Shown here piece by piece: positions 9,251-17,308 of a stretch of 64,000 bases of DNA (position 1 is the first letter of the stretch; every line of letters begins with the position of its first letter). Source of the stretch: Fulvivirgaceae bacterium JP3-4 (GTDB lineage: Bacteria; Bacteroidota; Bacteroidia; Cytophagales; Cyclobacteriaceae); the NCBI GenBank assembly GCA_029309925.1, contig JARKND010000001.1:2914001-2978000 (forward strand). Direction: 5' to 3'. Below the pieces are notes generated by a model. The model worked only from the letters and a program-made list of their open reading frames with translations. It did no database searches and was not told the DNA's origin. Made by a program: the position numbers and the translations under genes.

Positions 9251-9336
9251 CAACGTTCGCATATAAAGCGTGCCGGCAGGCCAAATTAATAATTAATCAA
9301 ACAAACTCTGCCGGCATGATTTATATGCATTGTTAG
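9251..9336 (-). repeat. attC-like site s3 (short class A)
   Basis: An 86-bp site with arms TTCGCATATAAAGCGTGCCGGC and GCCGGCATGATTTATATGCA and an AT-rich loop with AATTAATAATTAATCA. Nearly identical to s12, s18 and s21. Confidence 0.9.
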
Positions 9337-9349
9337 CGGCTGCCATTTT

Positions 9350-9871
9350 TCACGGTACTGTGTCGATTCCGTAGAATTTATACTCCTGTCCGACTTTCAC
9401 AAATTGCAGGGCGGTTTGTTGTCCCTGGTGGCCTTTAGCGTATTCGTCAGGCTTAAGTGTCGTAAAGAATACTTCCAATATTATCACCTCGTCAAATCCC
9501 TTAAGTTCTTTTTGTTTGAATGGCTTGTTCAGCTTATAGGAATTGATCATTTCATTTCTATTCCCGACCACGGTCCATAATTTAATCAGCTCCGGTTGTT
9601 TATAAGCTGCATCAAGAAAAGTGTCCAGTTTGATGTAAAAGTAATCGGATGCCTTCGGAGGAATTGGATTGTCAATACACAGTCTGCAGTGTATTACGTT
9701 TAACGACATCTCGCGAATTTTGCCAATGTTTTTGGAGTTAATTGCCTGTCCGAATTCTTGAGCAACATCCAACAACCTCAAAGTGTCCGCCTTTGTAGTC
9801 AGTTGTCCACCTTGTCCCACACTTTCAAGTGAGAATAATACCAGAATGACAATGATATGGAGTCTTTTCAT
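9350..9871 (-). CDS. Secreted protein of unknown function (cassette gene)
   Basis: The 173-residue product has a signal peptide (MKRLHIIVILVLFSLESVGQ) and a mature region with a CRLCIDNPIPP segment, where two Cys could bind metal or form a disulfide. A C-terminal strand pair (EVIILEVFFTT...ALQFVKVGQEYKFYGI) gives it an NTF2-like or lumazine-type feel, which I cannot confirm. It is bounded by s3 and s4. Confidence 0.7.
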   Translation of the reverse strand: MKRLHIIVILVLFSLESVGQGGQLTTKADTLRLLDVAQEFGQAINSKNIGKIREMSLNVIHCRLCIDNPIPPKASDYFYIKLDTFLDAAYKQPELIKLWTVVGNRNEMINSYKLNKPFKQKELKGFDEVIILEVFFTTLKPDEYAKGHQGQQTALQFVKVGQEYKFYGIDTVP

Positions 9872-9882
9872 AAAATGGTTGC

Positions 9883-10043
9883 CAACGTTTGTGCATATTG
9901 TCGTGGCGGGATTAGGAGCGCTTGTTAAGGCCGTGAGGCCGACAAGCGTGACTAGTTGTAAAGTGTCCCCCGTGACAATGGTTATAAAGATAACGGGAAG
10001 TTATGAGGACACCGGACCCCGTCATGCATATGCATTGTGTTGG
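9883..10043 (-). repeat. attC-like site s4 (long class)
   Basis: Arms GTGCATATTGTCGTGGCGGG and CCCCGTCATGCATATGCATTG. The inner stem is CGCTTGT / ACAAGCG with a nested GGCC / GGCC hairpin. There is no TAAATTTG box. Confidence 0.8.
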
Positions 10044-10053
10044 CGGTAGTTTT

Positions 10054-10554
10054 TCACAGTCGGTACCGTCCCACAGTTCTAATTCTCCTCTTGACGATGA
10101 AAGGGAATTTCTTTGAAAAATAGTATCGTTTTCTAACAGGTCTACTTATGCATTCTCCGTCATAAATTTTGTCAGCCTTTACACTGTTCCCTTTGGTGTC
10201 ATGAGTTTTCACTGTGTCCGCTTTGGATAAGTCCACTTTCTCAATCTTGTGTCCGTTGTCTAACACTTGTCCGTTTACTTGATTCAGTTCAAGTCCTAAT
10301 ATCGTACCAATAGTCAGCAGTGAAGTCCTTACCGAAAAAGGGATTTCAATTAACCTCAAATTAGGCTCCACTTGCTCAATTCGAAACATTCCGCAGAGTT
10401 CTCCGTTGGCAATCTTTTCAATTTCGCTGAAAGGCTTGTCCGAAAAATCAAATACCCGTTTACGACAAGATTCACAATAACGTCCTTGTCCTGAAACTTT
10501 CATTTCATTCCAGTTCCGGTTACATTCAAATGTCATCGTGATATTTCGTGTCAT
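10054..10554 (-). CDS. Four-Cys-motif protein (Bacteroidota family)
   Basis: The 166-residue product's first 60 residues carry the pattern CNRNWNEM...GRYCESCRKRVFDFS...GELCGMF. This is a Cys-Trp-x-x-Met / CxxC / DF / CG signature seen at the N-terminus of many Bacteroidota proteins, often ahead of a carboxypeptidase-regulatory-like domain, and is probably a small zinc-binding unit. A single hydrophobic helix follows (SLLTIGTILGLEL), then a short linker and a basic tail. The usual regulatory beta-domain is missing, so this is a short form. The biochemical role is unknown. Cassette between s4 and s5. Confidence 0.75.
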   Translation of the reverse strand: MTRNITMTFECNRNWNEMKVSGQGRYCESCRKRVFDFSDKPFSEIEKIANGELCGMFRIEQVEPNLRLIEIPFSVRTSLLTIGTILGLELNQVNGQVLDNGHKIEKVDLSKADTVKTHDTKGNSVKADKIYDGECISRPVRKRYYFSKKFPFIVKRRIRTVGRYRL

Positions 10555-10577
10555 AGTCGATTTTGAAAAATTACCGC

Positions 10578-10663
10578 CAACGTCTAGCTATAAGGCGTGG
10601 CGGCACACCGAAATATAAAAATTAAACATCAACCGTGCCGCCATGACTTATAGCTTTTGTTGG
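10578..10663 (-). repeat. attC-like site s5 (short class)
   Basis: Arms TAGCTATAAGGCGTGGCGGCAC and GTGCCGCCATGACTTATAGC with an A/T-rich loop. It is unlike the other short sites in sequence but has the same architecture. Confidence 0.88.
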
Positions 10664-10677
10664 CGGTCGTTTTAGTT

Positions 10678-11409
10678 TCACGGATCTTTATAAGTTGACA
10701 GTCCGATTATGTAGTCAATTATAGTTTTAAATTCTCCATCATTGGGACTCCAACGGTCTACAACATAATATCCATCTTTTGAATGTGTTTCAATTATAAA
10801 ATGATTACCATCAAAACCTTGAATACTGTCGGCCGGGTACATTTCCCAAAAGGAAGTATTGTTTAATAATTTACTGAGATTGTTCCAGTCTTTTGTTTCT
10901 AGTTCTTTTGACTCATTCTTTATTATCGGGTCAATTACTTTTCGGTCGGCTACAATTTCTATTGCGGGACCTGTCCCAACGGGCATGTACTTTCTCACTT
11001 CCATGTACTTACCTGTCACCGAATCTAATTCAATGACGTCATAGGTAATTCTTGTTGTATCCCCGTTGTTTACGGGTCTAGAGTCCCTATATGTTTCCTT
11101 TTCTGTGAGGATCACTCCGTTATTTGTTTCTTCAATTAAGATCGTGAAGTGACTTCCAAATGATTTAACAACTGTCAGTCGTACTATTTCATGTCCAGAA
11201 TACTTGTCGGCCAAGCTCCCCTCACCAAGTTGCTTAAGAATGCAAGTAAAGCCGTCAGCATAAAAGTCCTTATTCTGCTTTACCTCTTTTGGGAAAAACT
11301 CCTGATTGTTTGTGTAGGAGTAAAGATTCCTTGCCGGCAATTTGTCCAACGACTCTGAACAACTCAGAAGTGTCAGTCCGATAACTATATAATGAAACTT
11401 AATCTTCAT
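10678..11409 (-). CDS. Lipoprotein of unknown function (cassette gene)
   Basis: The frame is open up to 11541, but the first 44 codons would translate site s6. The real start is the ATG at 11409, giving MKIKFHYIVIGLTLLSC with lipobox LLSC. The 243-residue product has a strand-rich mature part (TILIEETNNGVILTEKETY, NHFIIETHSKDGYYVVDRW) and no recognised domain. Cassette between s5 and s6. Confidence 0.7.
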   Translation of the reverse strand: MKIKFHYIVIGLTLLSCSESLDKLPARNLYSYTNNQEFFPKEVKQNKDFYADGFTCILKQLGEGSLADKYSGHEIVRLTVVKSFGSHFTILIEETNNGVILTEKETYRDSRPVNNGDTTRITYDVIELDSVTGKYMEVRKYMPVGTGPAIEIVADRKVIDPIIKNESKELETKDWNNLSKLLNNTSFWEMYPADSIQGFDGNHFIIETHSKDGYYVVDRWSPNDGEFKTIIDYIIGLSTYKDP

Positions 11410-11423
11410 ACTAAAATGACCGC

Positions 11424-11592
11424 CAACGTGAGTGCATGTGCCGTAGCGGGGTTTAGGAGGACTTGGCAATGAAGCGTAGCGGAATGCCAAGGCCGACCTG
11501 CTGCGACCTGTCCCACGTGGGTAAACGAAATTAAGAAACAAAAACTACAATGCAACACTGAACCCCCGCTATGGTCACATGCACATTGTTGT
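11424..11592 (-). repeat. attC-like site s6 (long class)
   Basis: Arms GTGCATGTGCCGTAGCGGGG and CCCCGCTATGGTCACATGCAC. The inner stem CTTGGCA / TGCCAAG encloses AATGAAGCGTAGCGGAA. The -7 box is lost (ACAATGCA). Confidence 0.85.
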
Positions 11593-11622
11593 GGGTAGTG
11601 CCGTTTCACGTATCTTTGATTT

Positions 11623-12051
11623 GTGAAACTCAATGTCCTAATTTTTACTTTTTTTTCCCTTGTCAATTGTTCGTCAACTCGTCACGGAGTCAAACTGTCC
11701 CAATTCTCGTACAACGAAAGATATCATAATTCTCTAATTGTCGACCCTGTCCCGGATTATGGTCTTACTGGAAAAGATGGTTGTGTTGTCGAAGGTCAGT
11801 TTCTTTTATCTCTTAAGTCGTCCGTTAATTCGGAAGTCGTTGGTGTCGTCAAGGATGTCAAGTCGCTTGAACCAATTATTGGTGCAAATGTGTCGGTTTG
11901 GTTTGAAGGTCTAAATAGTCCTGTGTTAATTGTCGCGGATGCAAATGGTGAATTCAAGTTTGTTCGTCAGTCCGCTGTTACAAAAATCGAAGTCCAATTT
12001 GTCGGCTGGCGAACACTGGTCGTTGATTTGAATCGAAGCCGTGTCCTTTGA
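11623..12051 (+). CDS. Lipoprotein with regulatory-like beta domain, inverted in its cassette
   Basis: The 142-residue product starts at GTG with lipobox SLVNC (near residue 16). Residues 72-140 match a carboxypeptidase-D regulatory-like (CarboxypepD_reg) fold: GVVKDVKSLEPIIGANVSVW...ADANGEFKF...VQFVGWRT. It is the only gene of the array on the + strand, although both flanking sites (s6, s7) point the normal way, so the gene lies backwards inside a normally oriented cassette. Its coding strand is packed with GTC (about 28 GTC against 1 GAC by hand count), the same + strand bias as cassettes whose genes are on the minus strand. Confidence 0.72.
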   Translation: MKLNVLIFTFFSLVNCSSTRHGVKLSQFSYNERYHNSLIVDPVPDYGLTGKDGCVVEGQFLLSLKSSVNSEVVGVVKDVKSLEPIIGANVSVWFEGLNSPVLIVADANGEFKFVRQSAVTKIEVQFVGWRTLVVDLNRSRVL

Positions 12052-12065
12052 TACGGCATTACCCA

Positions 12066-12227
12066 CAACGTTTGGCTATAAGGCGTTGCCGGAATAGGAG
12101 CGCTAATAAATGACCGAAGGGAATGTTTATCGCGACCTGTCGGAATTGTCCCACGTGACCGAACGTTGTTAAGAAACTAAACTACAAATTTAGACGAACC
12201 CAGGCAATGGCATATGCATTTTGTTAT
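12066..12227 (-). repeat. attC-like site s7 (long class)
   Basis: Arms GGCTATAAGGCGTTGCC and GGCAATGGCATATGCA, more weakly paired than usual. The inner stem is imperfect (GCGCTAATAAA / TTTATCGCG). CAAATTTA lies at 12185-12192. Confidence 0.8.
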
Positions 12228-12256
12228 GCACTGTGCCGCGCATCCACCGTACTATT

Positions 12257-12321
12257 AACCACACGGATGCCAAAGCTTTGGTTTGTGTGTAAGCATGTGT
12301 GGCTTTGGCATTGGTGTGGTT
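12257..12321 (-). repeat. Divergent palindrome, possible foreign attC
   Basis: 20-bp arms AACCACACGGATGCCAAAGC and GCTTTGGCATTGGTGTGGTT, with a two-base mismatch bubble after the first eight pairs. The palindrome starts 12 bp after the stop of the 12333-12620 gene and lies 30 bp from s7. In cassette sense it begins AAC and ends GTTAATA, so it could be an attC of another lineage; a long-stem terminator is the alternative. Confidence 0.5.
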
Positions 12322-12332
12322 GGGCAAGAAAT

Positions 12333-12620
12333 CTATCCCACTTTCGTAACAATGTCTGGTTGGGGCCAAGTCGTTAAATTCTTTCTCTCAGTAAAATTCC
12401 AAATCCTTTCAATTCTTTCTTTTAAAGAAGTCAATTCTTTCTCTGATAAATCTAGCTGTTTATCTCCAGTCGGATTTTTTCCTTTATTGAACTCGCTCAC
12501 AATGTCACTGACTTGCATCAAAAGCTTTTTCATTTTTAATCTGTCCTCTCCCTCAAATTCAAAAACAGCGTTTTCAAGCGCGGAAAGATTGTCAAACAGT
12601 TGTTCTTTTTTGGTTGCCAT
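12333..12620 (-). CDS. Small helical protein (cassette gene)
   Basis: The 95-residue product is almost entirely charged helix (ALENAVFEFEGEDRLKMKKLLMQVSDIVSEF, LSEKELTSLKERIERIW). It probably forms a coiled coil or helical hairpin; no signal peptide or catalytic motif is seen. It is the second gene of a two-gene cassette, 9 bp after the lipoprotein gene at 12630-12953. Function unknown. Confidence 0.6.
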   Translation of the reverse strand: MATKKEQLFDNLSALENAVFEFEGEDRLKMKKLLMQVSDIVSEFNKGKNPTGDKQLDLSEKELTSLKERIERIWNFTERKNLTTWPQPDIVTKVG

Positions 12621-12629
12621 TCTTAATCT

Positions 12630-12953
12630 TTAATTTGGTTTTTTCGGTCCGTAATATGCACCTACAACCTCATATTTTTTATGTCCTTGCGCGTCATGGT
12701 CACAGCCTACATATTTATAGTCTCCAGGAGCAATTTCCTCTATATCAGTGTCGATGTCGCCTGTCTCGACAATTGTCTGTTGAATTGTGTATGTTATAAT
12801 TTCGGAGGTGGACGTATTTCTTATATATACTTTGTTCGAAAACTTTTCGTCCCCATTTATGTTGCAATATCCTTTATTGAAAAATTCATGCTTGTCTTTA
12901 GGGCCACATGAAGCCAAGATGATTAAAGTCAAAAGTAGAATTGTCGTTCTCAT
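12630..12953 (-). CDS. Small lipoprotein (cassette gene)
   Basis: The 107-residue product has a clean lipobox (MRTTILLLTLIILASC) and a strand-rich mature part with two further Cys (KGYCNING, YKYVGCDHDAQG), probably one disulfide-stabilised beta domain. First gene of a two-gene cassette. The 129 bp between its start and site s8 are longer than usual and hold no gene. Confidence 0.68.
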   Translation of the reverse strand: MRTTILLLTLIILASCGPKDKHEFFNKGYCNINGDEKFSNKVYIRNTSTSEIITYTIQQTIVETGDIDTDIEEIAPGDYKYVGCDHDAQGHKKYEVVGAYYGPKKPN

Positions 12954-13082
12954 ATCTATTTTTTGTTAAACAAGAATGGCAAGAATTGGCTCTTTTGCTT
13001 GCTTTGGTGTCGCGGTGGAATGTGCGGCAAGTAAATGTGCCAATGCGCGGTGGCCACTACTCTGTCCGCGCGGCATTGTGCA

Positions 13083-13242
13083 TAACGTTTATGTATGTGA
13101 CGTTGCGGGCTTGGAGGGCAAATGAAGGAGGAACGACTGATTTGCCCGACTACTCCGAAACTGTCCCACGTGACCGAATGTTGTTTGAAAACTAAACTAC
13201 AAATTTACACTGCACCCCGCAATGACACATACATTTTGTTGC
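13083..13242 (-). repeat. attC-like site s8 (long class)
   Basis: Arms TATGTATGTGACGTTGCGGG and CCCCGCAATGACACATACAT. The inner stem GGGCAAAT / ATTTGCCC (8 bp) has a G/A-rich loop differing from the AGCGAAGCGG type. CAAATTTA lies at 13200-13207. Close copy of s9. Confidence 0.88.
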
Positions 13243-13254
13243 CAGCTGTAGCCC

Positions 13255-13776
13255 TTACTCGATCTCTATTTCTTTACCTAATTTGTCTAAGAAGTCGGTC
13301 GGATTTGTAACGAACTTAAACGCGTTAGACTTTTTTATATTGTCGGCAAGGTTCTCATGTGTCGGCTCAAACAAGTTGCCTTGTCTGTCCAAAAGTAATG
13401 TGTTTAGGTTATTCGCAATTGTCAAAACGTTGTCGATAAACCCTTTGTCAACGTTCCTCAAATCGATTCTGAAAGAGAACTCGTCCAAATGTCCACTTTC
13501 ATTCATGTGAATTGAAATGTCATTAGTGTCATTGTCACCATAGTCCCCTCCGTCCGTATATTTCTTAGTCCACTCGACCTTGCTGGCGAAACTCAAAATT
13601 CTTTTTTCAATTGTCCAAAAGTCGACTTGTTCGTTGTCCCACCATTTTACGTTTATTAAGTCGTCCTCGTCAAAAGCTGGATTGTCGTGCACCCGAACTT
13701 TTATAGGAACTATGTCCCAATGTCGTAGGATACTTTGTCGAGGTATGACTGTCAAATGGTATTGATAAATGGCCAT
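13255..13776 (-). CDS. Cytoplasmic protein of unknown function (cassette gene)
   Basis: The 173-residue product starts MAIYQYHLTVIPRQSIL, with no signal peptide. It has a DDLINVKWWDNEQVDF segment, an Asp-rich loop (YTDGGDYGDNDTNDISI) and a predicted helical C-terminus (GFIDNVLTIANNLNTLLLDR). This looks like a small alpha/beta protein of a type common among Bacteroidota hypothetical proteins; I cannot name a family. Cassette between s8 and s9, with its stop 13 bp from s8. Confidence 0.7.
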   Translation of the reverse strand: MAIYQYHLTVIPRQSILRHWDIVPIKVRVHDNPAFDEDDLINVKWWDNEQVDFWTIEKRILSFASKVEWTKKYTDGGDYGDNDTNDISIHMNESGHLDEFSFRIDLRNVDKGFIDNVLTIANNLNTLLLDRQGNLFEPTHENLADNIKKSNAFKFVTNPTDFLDKLGKEIEIE

Positions 13777-13799
13777 CTCTTTGTTGGGGCTATTGCTGG

Positions 13800-13958
13800 C
13801 AACGTTTATGTATGTGACGTTGCGGGCTTGGAGGGCAAATGAAGGAGGAACGACTGATTAGCCCGACTACTCCGAAACTGTCCACGACACCGAACGTTGT
13901 TTGACAGCCAAACTACAAATTTATGCTGCTCCCCGCAATGGCACATAGATTTTGTTGG
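13800..13958 (-). repeat. attC-like site s9 (long class)
   Basis: About 90% identical to s8 by eye over the whole length. The inner stem has one mismatch (GGGCAAAT / ATTAGCCC). CAAATTTA lies at 13916-13923. The near identity points to recent duplication or exchange. Confidence 0.88.
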
Positions 13959-13967
13959 CAGCCGTAA

Positions 13968-14318
13968 TCATTCTCTGGTCTTAATATCGAGGGGTTTCAA
14001 CTTGTTGTCCCTTTCCACTTCTCGAATCCTGTCAATTGCAAAGTCTCTGTCCGCAACTAAATAAAATAGTCGAAAGTCGTTAGGTTGGCTGATTCGTCCA
14101 GCGCTTATAAGATTGTCTACCTGCCCTTTGTAATCAACCATCGCAGAGTCAGTAAGTTCGATTTCAAATAACAAGTCCTTTGTAACAAAGGTGATCTTCT
14201 TGATTGATCGGTTCTTAATCAATTGATTAAATTGTCCGTTGCTAATCTCTATACCGCTATGGTTGTCACTGCACGAGACTGCTAGAAAAAATGTCACGAC
14301 TAAAATGGAAATCTTCAT
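13968..14318 (-). CDS. Small lipoprotein, FtsH-extracellular-like? (cassette gene)
   Basis: The 116-residue product has a lipobox (MKISILVVTFFLAVSC). The mature segment ISNGQFNQLIKNRSIKKITF, followed by a strand (VTKDLLFEIELTDS), resembles in outline the periplasmic domain of FtsH (helix, then KVxxV-strand), but the similarity is weak and may be chance. By hand count this stretch has 14 GTC and 2 GAC on the + strand. Cassette between s9 and s10. Confidence 0.68.
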   Translation of the reverse strand: MKISILVVTFFLAVSCSDNHSGIEISNGQFNQLIKNRSIKKITFVTKDLLFEIELTDSAMVDYKGQVDNLISAGRISQPNDFRLFYLVADRDFAIDRIREVERDNKLKPLDIKTRE

Positions 14319-14337
14319 TGTCCTTGATTATGGCTGC

Positions 14338-14463
14338 CAACGTTTGTGCATAAGCAGTGGCGGGTATTCAAAGCGCTTCATTGTCCCACGAGACCAAACG
14401 TGTTGTGAAAAACTAAACTACAAATTTACACTGAAACCCGCCATTGATTATGCATTTTGTTGG
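14338..14463 (-). repeat. attC-like site s10 (long class, no inner hairpin)
   Basis: Arms GTGCATAAGCAGTGGCGGG and CCCGCCATTGATTATGCA, with one extra base in the left bubble (GTTTG against AAAA). The inner hairpin is absent; CAAATTTA lies at 14421-14428. Closely related to s24. Confidence 0.9.
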
Positions 14464-14471
14464 CAGCCGTA

Positions 14472-15101
14472 TTACAACTTGATAAATCTTTCATCCTCAC
14501 CAAATCCTTTGTCACGAACGAATTGTTTCATTTGTCGTCTTGTCGGATTAAAATTATATACAGTGTCCGAATCTGTATTTGTTAACTCTCTCAATTTTCC
14601 TAGGTCGTCTTTATTGGAGATTGTCCCAACAACTACTCCGCCTTTTGTCCGCCCAATTTTAGATACCATCCATTCTTTGTCAGCTGTTAGTCTATTTAGC
14701 AAAAAATAACCTTTCAATTTTCTCACCTTGTCACCATCTCGTAAACTGACAAGTGTGTCCTTATAGTCAATTGATTGGAATAGGCTGTCGCCCTTTACTT
14801 CAAAAACGAATTTTGCTTGGCCATTTGTTTCATAGAATGTTGTGTCTCCGTGAATAGATGCCCGTGTCACAGAGTCAACCTTCGAAATGTGAAGCACTGT
14901 TTTCCAGTCAACCGTTCTAACGATTTCGGAACTCGTTATAGTCAGGAGAGTTGAGTCGTTTAAGCTCCGATACTGTCCTATTAATTTGCTTGAGATCGCT
15001 TTCTCGTCCCGTTGTCCTGTCGGCTGAGGAGATTCAAATCTTACTAGATTGTCGCAGGACGTAAAAATGACGAGAATGAAAATTAATGTCCTATGGTTCA
15101 T
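14472..15101 (-). CDS. Lipoprotein of unknown function (cassette gene)
   Basis: The 209-residue product has lipobox MNHRTLIFILVIFTSC. The mature region is rich in short strands (STLLTITSSEIVRTVDW, AKFVFEVKGDSLFQSIDY, KGYFLLNRLT), suggesting a lipocalin-like or small beta-barrel fold. This is followed by a Lys/Arg-rich helical tail (RRQMKQFVRDKGFGEDERF). No family recognised. The stop lies 9 bp from s10. Confidence 0.7.
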   Translation of the reverse strand: MNHRTLIFILVIFTSCDNLVRFESPQPTGQRDEKAISSKLIGQYRSLNDSTLLTITSSEIVRTVDWKTVLHISKVDSVTRASIHGDTTFYETNGQAKFVFEVKGDSLFQSIDYKDTLVSLRDGDKVRKLKGYFLLNRLTADKEWMVSKIGRTKGGVVVGTISNKDDLGKLRELTNTDSDTVYNFNPTRRQMKQFVRDKGFGEDERFIKL

Positions 15102-15130
15102 TGTCTAAACTGTCCTTGTAATATGGCTGC

Positions 15131-15290
15131 CAACGTTTGTGTTTATGACGCTTTGGGTGTAGGAGTGTTTGTTAAATGCGCAGCATGACAAACACGACCA
15201 TGACCAAATTGTCCACCGTTGTGACACTAAATTAAGAAAACGATTTACATTTTTACACTAAACCCCAGGCTGGCATAAACACGTTGTTAT
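15131..15290 (-). repeat. attC-like site s11 (long class)
   Basis: Arms TGTTTATGACGCTTTGG and CCAGGCTGGCATAAACA. The inner stem is GTGTTTGT / ACAAACAC (8 bp). The -7 box is mutated (CATTTTTA). Related to s2. Confidence 0.85.
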
Positions 15291-15472
15291 GGGCAGGGCG
15301 GTCTCGTCTGAACGTTTTTAGTATAGAGTCATTCAGTTTTAGTCAATGTCAGAATTGTCAAATGAGTCCTTGTCAGCCTTTGAATTCAGGTTATGACTGA
15401 GACGTCCTGCGTAACAACTTAAACTGTTGTCTCCGTGGATAAATTGTCTAACGTTACAATTGTCTTATTTAG
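15291..15472. other. Non-coding stretch inside a cassette
   Basis: 182 bp between s11 and the stop of the TPR gene, much longer than the usual 3-15 bp. No ORF is convincing. A lone TAACGTTAGAC near 15444-15460 resembles one attC end and may be a relic of a lost site. Confidence 0.35.
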
Positions 15473-16203
15473 TCAATTATTGCAGGTTTCATCTATGAAT
15501 GAGGTTAAATGAGTGAGTCCTAAACTAAGTGCTTTCTTCAAGTCGCTACAGGCTCCTTCTTTGTCATTTAACTTTAATTTTACAGTGGCTCTGTTTTCGT
15601 AAGCCGGTCCATAATTAGGGTTTAATGAAATGGATTTATCATAGTTTATTAAAGCATCATTTAAGTCTCCTTTCATCAAATGTAATTGTCCCAGCAACTT
15701 ATAATTTCCGAAATGATTTGGTGAAATTTTACGACACACTTTAATGTATTTCATTGATTCATCAAACCTATTTAAATTCATATAAACTAAGGCGAGCGTT
15801 TGATTTGTTTTTAGTTCTTTGCTCCTAAGTTTTTGTGCTTTCTCAATATATTGTAACGATTCAGAGAACTTGCTTTGAATAACTAACGAAACACCTGCGT
15901 TCCAGTATGCATTGTATTTCTGATTGTCTGTCAAGGTTTTTCTATCCTTTAGCATTTCATTAGCGTCCTCAAATGCTTTGTTGTATTCTCCCATTTGATA
16001 ATAAGCTTGACAACGATACATTAATACATCGTTCCTAATTTCTTTGTGCTTTATCAATGAGTTCAAGATTGTTTCTGCCTCGTTGTTCCGACCTTGAGCA
16101 ATTAATATAGTCGAGTTTGTTAAAGAGTCCGTCATGGTCTGTGAATTGGCTTCACAAAAAATAAAACACTAATAGTGATTAAAACTAATATCAATCTGTC
16201 CAT
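15473..16203 (-). pseudogene. TPR protein with frameshifted signal peptide
   Basis: The intact frame 15473-16135 (220 residues, ATG at 16135) is a tetratricopeptide protein with about five 34-residue repeats, including LLGQLHLMKGDLNDALINYD and NYGPAYENRATVKLKLNDKE. Directly upstream an ATG at 16203 opens MDRLILVLITISVLFF, a good signal peptide, but in another frame. Adding one T to the T6 run (A6 on the + strand, 16156-16161) joins both frames as ...LFFCEANSQTMTDSLTN. The exported full-length protein is therefore broken by one base in a homopolymer. This could be a real mutation, phase variation or a read error; the shorter cytoplasmic form might still be made. Confidence 0.65.
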
Positions 16204-16240
16204 ATTGATTGTTTGGAAAATCTTCTTACCGCCTTGCCCA

Positions 16241-16325
16241 TAACGTTCGCATATAAAGCGTGCCGGCAGACCAAATTAATAATTAATCATCAAACTCTGC
16301 CGGCATGATTTATATGCATTGTTAG
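16241..16325 (-). repeat. attC-like site s12 (short class A)
   Basis: Essentially the same sequence as s3, s18 and s21: TTCGCATATAAAGCGTGCCGGC ... GCCGGCATGATTTATATGCA, with AATTAATAATTAATCATCAA in the loop. Confidence 0.9.
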
Positions 16326-16338
16326 CTGCTGAGCAAAA

Positions 16339-17277
16339 TTAGTTGTACTCAAATGTCATGACGCATTTGTTGTCGCGAAATGAGTGAGTAATTCTTAAGA
16401 GAAGTCCTTTGTCGTCATACTCATAAGTCTCCGTAAATGTCCCACCATCTGGACACTCACTTCCTGATCCACTGCCAGCTTTTGTGTCGTAATAGACCAG
16501 ACGCCCCATTAAATCATATTTGTAATTGGTCGTAGAGGCAGGTCGATTCATCAAATTGTTATATCCTTCCTCCTTAATTGGTTTCCAAGATTTATTATAG
16601 GTCACCTTTGTTGTGAGAAATAGTTTCTTATTCTCATATGTCCTTGACTCGCCCGCAAATTTGTCCCCGAAATAGGTGAAAGCCGTCTTATAGATTGCTG
16701 TCTCAAGACCGCTGCCTTCGTAATAATACTGCCTTGTCTCTTCTACCAACCTACCTTTGGTATCGTACTGAAATTTCGAATAGTTGGATTTTTCATCAAT
16801 TACTGAATTTCCTTTGAAGTCACGCTCCTTACTTTTGACTAATCTATTATGGGTGTCGTATGCATAATCAATGACTTCCGGAGCCGAAAATCCAGTGCTC
16901 TTTTGTTCTAAACTGTCAAGGTATGTGAATGTCTGTTTTATCGTCTGACCTTTGGTATTTCTTTCAAATTCATAAATAGAATGAGGCTTACCTTTCCTAT
17001 TGTACTCTGTCTTTGAAATTACCTGTCCATGGTTGTCTATTTGAAATTTCATCTCCCGATACTTGATAGTCGCTTTGGAGGACACGTCAAGAGATTCCGT
17101 ATAAACTGTGACAGTCTGAACTTTCGCTTCTTTAATTAAGTCGGAAGGGAGTATACTAGAAAAATCATTTTTAGATTTTAAAGAATTGTAAGCGCAGCAT
17201 TCACAAACATCACTCTGTCCATGCGTCAAATGACAAATAAGAATCAGGGTTACAACTAAAAACGATTTATAGGACAT
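16339..17277 (-). CDS. Exported RHS/YD-repeat-like protein (cassette gene)
   Basis: The 312-residue product has a signal peptide (MSYKSFLVVTLILICHLTHGQ) and a Cys cluster (CECC) just after cleavage. A series of about 20-residue units follows, with consensus Y-x-Y-D-x-x-G-R-L-V (IDYAYDTHNRLVKS, KFQYDTKGRLVEE, NYKYDLMGRLVYYD, TYEYDDKGLLLRI). These are typical YD-type repeats as in RHS-like surface proteins, but here in a short stand-alone form with no toxin domain. It is the largest cassette gene product. Cassette between s12 and s13. Confidence 0.75.
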   Translation of the reverse strand: MSYKSFLVVTLILICHLTHGQSDVCECCAYNSLKSKNDFSSILPSDLIKEAKVQTVTVYTESLDVSSKATIKYREMKFQIDNHGQVISKTEYNRKGKPHSIYEFERNTKGQTIKQTFTYLDSLEQKSTGFSAPEVIDYAYDTHNRLVKSKERDFKGNSVIDEKSNYSKFQYDTKGRLVEETRQYYYEGSGLETAIYKTAFTYFGDKFAGESRTYENKKLFLTTKVTYNKSWKPIKEEGYNNLMNRPASTTNYKYDLMGRLVYYDTKAGSGSGSECPDGGTFTETYEYDDKGLLLRITHSFRDNKCVMTFEYN

Positions 17278-17308
17278 AATGAGAATCTTTCCAATTTTGC
17301 CTTGCAGC

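Noticed and set aside
11410-11541. N-terminal extension of the 10678 gene (MFLNFVYPRGTGRSRS...)
   Set aside because: It translates site s6; a lipoprotein start with lipobox lies at 11409.
12283-12633. Plus-strand 116-residue ORF
   Set aside because: Shadow of the minus-strand cassette gene at 12333-12620 and of the palindrome; Phe/Ser-rich and without a cassette-like start.
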